From an uncultured Pseudomonadota bacterium (GTDB lineage: Bacteria; Pseudomonadota; Gammaproteobacteria; Burkholderiales; SG8-39), in the NCBI GenBank assembly GCA_903829815.1, contig CAIKRR010000007.1:62001-126000 (forward strand): a stretch of DNA of 64,000 bases, written 5' to 3'. Positions 60,410 to 64,000 of this stretch are shown piece by piece. The position numbers and the translations under genes are program-made. The notes beneath the pieces are model-generated. The model made no database searches. It saw nothing but the letters and a program-made list of their open reading frames with translations, and had not been told where the DNA came from. Within the stretch, counting starts at the first letter, position 1. Every line of letters starts with the position of its first letter.

Positions 60410-61321
60410 ATGAGCATCGTCATCAACACCAATATCGGCGCCCTCAATGCCGGCGCCTCCCTGAGCGCCAATTCGAGCACGCTGACCCAGGCCATGCAAC
60501 GCCTGTCCACCGGCAGCAAGCTCAATTCGGCTGCCGACAATGCCGCTGGCAGCGCGATCAGCACCCGAATGACCGCCCAGTTGAACGGATACACCCAGGC
60601 AACGCAGAACACCAACGACGCCATCTCGCTGGTGCAGACGGCTGCCAACGACATGGGCAATATCGTCGGCTACCTGCAGAAGATTCGCGAACTGGCGGTG
60701 CAGTCCGCGAGCGGCACGAATTCGGCCAGCGACAAGGCCTCGCTCAATGCCGAGGCACAGCAGATGCTGAAGGAAGTGGATCGCGTCGCCAGTTCTGCCA
60801 TGTTCAACAACCTTTCCTTGCTGAACGGTGCGAATTCCGCTTCGTATGCGGACGGTACCAGCTACACCGGCACGCAGATCACGGTGCAGGTCGGCGCCAA
60901 TGCAACCGCGAATGATCAGATCACCATAGACATCGCGAACACCGAGGCGGCCAATCTTGGGGTGGGCACGAGCAGCGTGTCAGGCACGCCCACGACGGGG
61001 GCGCTCTCGACCATCGACCTGACCCAGGCAGGTGGCACGAGCGGCGGCGACAGCGCCATCGACGTCATCGATGTCGCGATCCAGCAGGTTTCGGATGCTC
61101 AGGCTGAACTGGGCGCGGTGCAGAATCGGCTCTCGAGCACCGTCAACTATCTGTCGTCGAATCAGACGAACCTGTCAGCCGCGCAGAGTCGAGTCGCCGA
61201 CACCGATTACTCGCAGGAGACGACCAATCTGAGCCGCGCACAGATCATCCAGCAGGCGGCCACCGCGATGCTCGCGCAGGCCAACCAGCAACCCCAGAGC
61301 GTTCTTGCTCTGTTGAAGTAG
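60410..61321 (+). CDS. fliC: Flagellin (first copy)
   Basis: The 303-residue product has conserved D0/D1 ends (SIVINTNIGALNAGASLSANSSTLTQAMQRLSTGSKLNSAADNAAG and LSRAQIIQQAATAMLAQANQQPQSVLALL) and a short variable middle (about 150-225). It is the filament subunit. GGAGAG precedes the ATG. A sigma-28 promoter lies upstream and a strong terminator downstream, so it is monocistronic. It is closely similar to the next flagellin in the conserved ends, and the two differ in the middle. Confidence 0.97.
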   Translation: MSIVINTNIGALNAGASLSANSSTLTQAMQRLSTGSKLNSAADNAAGSAISTRMTAQLNGYTQATQNTNDAISLVQTAANDMGNIVGYLQKIRELAVQSASGTNSASDKASLNAEAQQMLKEVDRVASSAMFNNLSLLNGANSASYADGTSYTGTQITVQVGANATANDQITIDIANTEAANLGVGTSSVSGTPTTGALSTIDLTQAGGTSGGDSAIDVIDVAIQQVSDAQAELGAVQNRLSSTVNYLSSNQTNLSAAQSRVADTDYSQETTNLSRAQIIQQAATAMLAQANQQPQSVLALLK

Positions 61322-61362
61322 TCTGGCTTCTTGCCGGCCCTTCGGGGTCGCTGAGGCCCACG

Positions 61363-61400
61363 AAGAGCCACCGGGTGCATGCGTCCGGTGGCTCTTTTCT
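61363..61400 (+). terminator. Rho-independent terminator of the first flagellin gene
   Basis: A perfect 12-bp stem (61363-61374 with 61385-61396, arm AAGAGCCACCGG) with a 10-nt loop runs into TTTTCTT, 41 bases after the stop codon. Confidence 0.92.
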
Positions 61401-61551
61401 TGTTGGCACTCAGCGTGCGCGCCGGGGGCCTGGGAAATGGGTGGCAAAGTCTTGCCGCCCCCTGTCAAAAAGCTGAATGGCCGGTATTCCGAAGGATTCT
61501 TCCAGACCGATATTTTTATCAAACTACTGATTAGAAATAACTATTTTTGGC
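61401..61551. other. Upstream region of the second flagellin gene, partly AT-rich
   Basis: This is part of the 337-base gap between the flagellin genes. After the terminator it holds no gene. Bases 61511-61550 are strikingly AT-rich for this genome and sit just upstream of the sigma-54 promoter, where a bending protein or activator would bind. Confidence 0.5.
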
Positions 61552-61567
61552 TGGCACGCGCGTTGCT
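61552..61567 (+). promoter_or_regulatory. Sigma-54 promoter for the second flagellin gene
   Basis: TGGCAC-N5-TTGCT is an exact match to the -24/-12 consensus, 107 bases before the ATG. No good sigma-28 element was found for this gene. Confidence 0.85.
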
Positions 61568-61658
61568 TCAGGGTGAACCGTCGCTTGCTGTCTGACGTTT
61601 TTCGACGGCAGACATCCACCGTAAACCCCTTGTCAACAGGCAACCGGAGAGTGCAGTC

Positions 61659-62594
61659 ATGAGTCTTGTCATCAACACCAACCTTGGCGCACTGAATGCT
61701 CAGAGTGCCCTGACGTCCAACGCCACCAATCTCACGCAGGCCATGCAGCGCCTGTCCACCGGCAGCAAGCTCAACTCCGCGTCCGACAACGCGGCGGGCA
61801 ATGCGATCAGCGCACGCATGACGTCGCAACTGGACGGCTACGCCACCGCGACCCAGAACACCAATGATGCCATCTCGATGGTGCAGACCGCCGCCAATGA
61901 CATGGGAAATATCGTCGGCTACCTGCAGAAGATTCGCGAACTCGCCGTTCAGGCGTCGAGCGGCACCAACGCCGCAAGCGACCGGGTTTCCCTGAACGCC
62001 GAAGCGCAGCAGATGCTGCAGGAAATTGACCGGGTTGCCAATTCGGCGAAGTTCAACAACATTTCCTTGCTCCAGGGCACGACCCCTGCCTCGTACGCGG
62101 ACGGTGTTCCATTCACGGGTACCCAGATCAAGGTTCAGGTCGGCGCTGATGCGGGCGAAAACGATCAGATCACCATCAGCCTTGCCAACACGACATCGGG
62201 CATGTTGGGTGTTGGAGACAGTTCTGTCAGCGACGGTCACTCAAGCGGCAACGTTTCCGACATGGACCTCACCGCGGTGGACGCGGCGACGGGCGCGTGG
62301 ACTGGCACCACTGCAACCGGTACCAACATCCTCGACACCCTCGATGTGGCCATCCAGCAGGTATCGGATGCGCAGGCAGAACTCGGCGCCACCCAGAACC
62401 GGCTCGCGACAACCGTCAATTATCTCGCCTCCAACACAACGAACCTGTCGGCTGCGCAAAGTCGTGTAGCCGATACCGACTACTCGGCCGAGACGAGTCG
62501 TCTGAGTCGTTCGCAGATCATTCAGCAGGCCGCCACGGCGATGTTGGCTCAGGCGAACCAGCAACCGCAGCAGGTGCTGAGCTTGCTGAAGTAA
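61659..62594 (+). CDS. Flagellin (second copy)
   Basis: The 311-residue flagellin has ends nearly identical in pattern to the first copy (SLVINTNLGALNAQSALTSNATNLTQAMQRLSTGSKLNSASDNAAG; LSRSQIIQQAATAMLAQANQQPQQVLSLL) and a diverged middle (about 150-235). CGGAGAG precedes the ATG. It has its own sigma-54 promoter and its own terminator, so it may be made before the first flagellin, perhaps as the hook-proximal filament segment. Confidence 0.96.
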   Translation: MSLVINTNLGALNAQSALTSNATNLTQAMQRLSTGSKLNSASDNAAGNAISARMTSQLDGYATATQNTNDAISMVQTAANDMGNIVGYLQKIRELAVQASSGTNAASDRVSLNAEAQQMLQEIDRVANSAKFNNISLLQGTTPASYADGVPFTGTQIKVQVGADAGENDQITISLANTTSGMLGVGDSSVSDGHSSGNVSDMDLTAVDAATGAWTGTTATGTNILDTLDVAIQQVSDAQAELGATQNRLATTVNYLASNTTNLSAAQSRVADTDYSAETSRLSRSQIIQQAATAMLAQANQQPQQVLSLLK

Positions 62595-62650
62595 GGCCGC
62601 ACCGATCGCGCCGGGTGACGTCGGGTCACCCGTGCGACGAGGTCGCCACC

Positions 62651-62689
62651 CAACGCCACCGCGCTCACTGTCGGTGGCGTTGTCTTTTT
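62651..62689 (+). terminator. Rho-independent terminator of the second flagellin gene
   Basis: A perfect 11-bp stem (CAACGCCACCG at 62651-62661 with its complement at 62672-62682) with a 10-nt loop is followed by a TCTTTTT tract. Confidence 0.92.
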
Positions 62690-62871
62690 GAGCGCCGCCT
62701 GCTCCGGCCTCGCGGCGCAGTGACCCGACAGGCGGGGCGCCAATCTGCCTGTCTTCGCGCCCAGATCAGCGCAGAGTCGATCGGGTGTCAGATTTGCGTC
62801 AGCTGTCGGTCGATCTCCTCGATCGTTGCCTTGAAAACGGTAACCAGCTGATTCAAATAGATAAAAAGATA
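62690..62871. other. Non-coding stretch before the FlrC-like gene
   Basis: This is part of the 329-base gap after the second flagellin gene. It holds no convincing gene; its end is AT-rich (62850-62871) just before the sigma-54 promoter. Confidence 0.5.
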
Positions 62872-62887
62872 TGGCACAAGCCTTGCT
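62872..62887 (+). promoter_or_regulatory. Sigma-54 promoter for the FlrC-like activator
   Basis: TGGCAC-N5-TTGCT is an exact match to the -24/-12 consensus, 52 bases before the GTG start. The activator gene is itself sigma-54-dependent, consistent with a FleQ-to-FlrC cascade. Confidence 0.85.
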
Positions 62888-62923
62888 TGAGTTGATGTAT
62901 CTCAACCCGTTTCAGGTGTTCCC

Positions 62924-63976
62924 GTGAAAGGCATGACTGGTACGCCCGCGCAGTATGTCTTCGTCGATCCGCTCAGCCGCAACCTGCTTGAACTTGCGCG
63001 ACGTGTTGCGCAAACGCAGGTCACGACCTTGTTGACAGGACCCACAGGCGCCGGAAAAGAAGTGCTGGCACGCATCCTCCACGAGTGTTCCACGCGTAGC
63101 GAGGGGCGCTTTGTGGCACTCAACTGCGCGGCCATTCCGGAGAGCATGATCGAGGACATGTTGTTCGGTCACGAAAAGGGCGCGTTTACCAGTGCCGTGC
63201 GCGACCACGCGGGCGTATTCGAGCAAGCCCACGGCGGCACCTTGTTTCTCGACGAGATCGCCGAGATGCCGGTCGGACTCCAGGCGCGCCTGCTGCGAGT
63301 TCTGCAGGAGCGACAGGTCACACGGCTCGGTGCGCAACACGCGCTCGCAGTCGACGTGCGTCTGGTAGCGGCAACCAACCGCGATCTGCGGCGCGCCATG
63401 CAGCGGGGCGAATTTCGCGAAGACCTGTACTACCGGATCAGCACGTTTCCACTCCGGGTTCCGGCGCTGGCCGAGCGTCCGGGTGACATCCTGCCACTGG
63501 CCATACGCCTCCTTCAGCAACATGGCGGCGATGGCCGCTCGATCTCACCGGGGGCCCAGGCGCTCCTGGTGAGACATCGCTGGCCGGGCAATGTCCGAGA
63601 ACTGTCCAACGTGATTCAACGAGCCCTGGTGCTGAACCCGGGGCCCATTCTGGGTGAAGCCGACATGCTGTTCGAGGATGTGGGCGTATCCGAGGTTGCG
63701 ATCGAAGCAACGAGCCCACCGCAGGCCCGTCTGCCCGTCGATGCAGTCCTGTCCGCCTTTGACAACATCGCGGATGCCGCATCCGCGCAGTGTTCACTGG
63801 GCGAAGCGCGTCAGTCGAGTGAGCACCAGAGCATCGTGAGCGCACTGGGCAGTTGCGCGAGCCGCATCGAGGCGGCCCGAATGCTCGGCATCAGTCCGCG
63901 CACCTTGCGACACAAGATCGCACAATTGCGTGAGCGTGGTCTGCCCCTCGCGCCGCTGGCAGGAGCAGCCCGATGA
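62924..63976 (+). CDS. Sigma-54-dependent activator, FlrC/FleR-like but without a receiver domain
   Basis: The 350-residue product has an AAA+ domain directly at the N-terminus: Walker A GPTGAGKE (39-46), the sigma-54-contact loop GAFTSA (86-91; usual GAFTGA), Walker B GGTLFLDE (104-111), REDLYYRI and WPGNVREL. A linker and a Fis-type helix-turn-helix (ASRIEAARMLGISPRTLRHKIAQL) follow. FlrC/FleR proteins normally carry a phosphorylated receiver and an adjacent kinase gene; neither is seen here. GTG at 62924 is chosen for AGGTG 5 bases upstream; ATG at 62933 is possible. The next gene overlaps by ATGA. Confidence 0.85.
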   Translation: MKGMTGTPAQYVFVDPLSRNLLELARRVAQTQVTTLLTGPTGAGKEVLARILHECSTRSEGRFVALNCAAIPESMIEDMLFGHEKGAFTSAVRDHAGVFEQAHGGTLFLDEIAEMPVGLQARLLRVLQERQVTRLGAQHALAVDVRLVAATNRDLRRAMQRGEFREDLYYRISTFPLRVPALAERPGDILPLAIRLLQQHGGDGRSISPGAQALLVRHRWPGNVRELSNVIQRALVLNPGPILGEADMLFEDVGVSEVAIEATSPPQARLPVDAVLSAFDNIADAASAQCSLGEARQSSEHQSIVSALGSCASRIEAARMLGISPRTLRHKIAQLRERGLPLAPLAGAAR

Positions 63977-64000
63977 TCGATTCCAGTCACACGATCGCGA
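63973..64000 (+). CDS. Start of the next gene, probably fliE (cut by the window edge)
   Basis: An ATG overlapping the activator stop (ATGA), with GGAG about 9 bases upstream, opens MIDSSHTIA before the window ends. fliE commonly follows the FlrC-like gene in polar flagellar clusters, and fliE-F-G-H-I-J are missing from this window. Only nine codons are visible, so identity rests on context. Confidence 0.4.

Overview
The window is a high-GC chromosomal segment that reads like a betaproteobacterium (Rhodocyclales or Burkholderiales grade). The reasons are several TctC/Bug-type extracytoplasmic binding proteins, a PEP-CTERM protein, and a hierarchical sigma-54/sigma-28 flagellar regulon with FlhF/FlhG. 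No rRNA or tRNA was seen, so the genus cannot be fixed.

Bases 1-6.7 kb hold small metabolic islands: three TctC/Bug binding-protein genes (one with an in-frame stop), two LLM-class flavin-dependent monooxygenase-like genes, an orphan PEP-CTERM protein, and a 2-hydroxyacid dehydrogenase remnant that lacks its nucleotide-binding domain. Bases 6.9-11.8 kb are an RND efflux operon (permease, adaptor, small membrane protein). Bases 11.9-13.1 kb hold a Sel1-type lipoprotein and an unrecognised Rossmann-like protein downstream of the flagellar master regulator.

From 13.2 kb to the right edge almost everything is flagellar. A FleQ/FlrA-like sigma-54 activator (13181-14503) heads the cascade. The minus-strand export and switch operon fliL-M-N-O-P-Q-R-flhB continues into four tightly linked genes not normally found there: three membrane/coiled-coil/proline-rich proteins of unknown function and a membrane-anchored alpha-carbonic anhydrase (15300-19550). 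This is the best candidate for an undescribed system. fliK (minus) and flhA-flhF-flhG-fliA (plus) diverge from 27.2-27.4 kb. Next come motB, motA, fliS, an unknown membrane protein, fliD, flgL, flgK and flgJ-I-H-G-F-E-D-C-B, all on the minus strand. A LysM/lytic-transglycosylase gene precedes flgB and appears to replace the missing muramidase half of FlgJ. flgA-flgM-flgN are divergent on the plus strand. Bases 54.1-59.5 kb hold a late operon: flgP, flgT, a frameshifted LysM-like gene, a second FliK-like protein and a stand-alone FlhB C-terminal-domain protein. flaG, two flagellins with clear terminators, and an FlrC-like activator end the window, whose last 28 bases start the next gene (probably fliE).

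Promoter reading gives a coherent hierarchy. Good -24/-12 elements (TGGCAC-N5-TTGC) lie before fliL, flhA, the transglycosylase gene, flgA, flgB, the second flagellin and the FlrC-like gene. A shared TAAAGGTN-N11-GNCGA element (sigma-28 type) lies before fliC1, flaG, flgP, fliS-motAB and fliD, and a weaker one before flgM. The two flagellins therefore appear to belong to different transcription classes. Chemotaxis genes, fliF/G/H/I/J, a fleS/flrB kinase and exosortase genes are not in the window.
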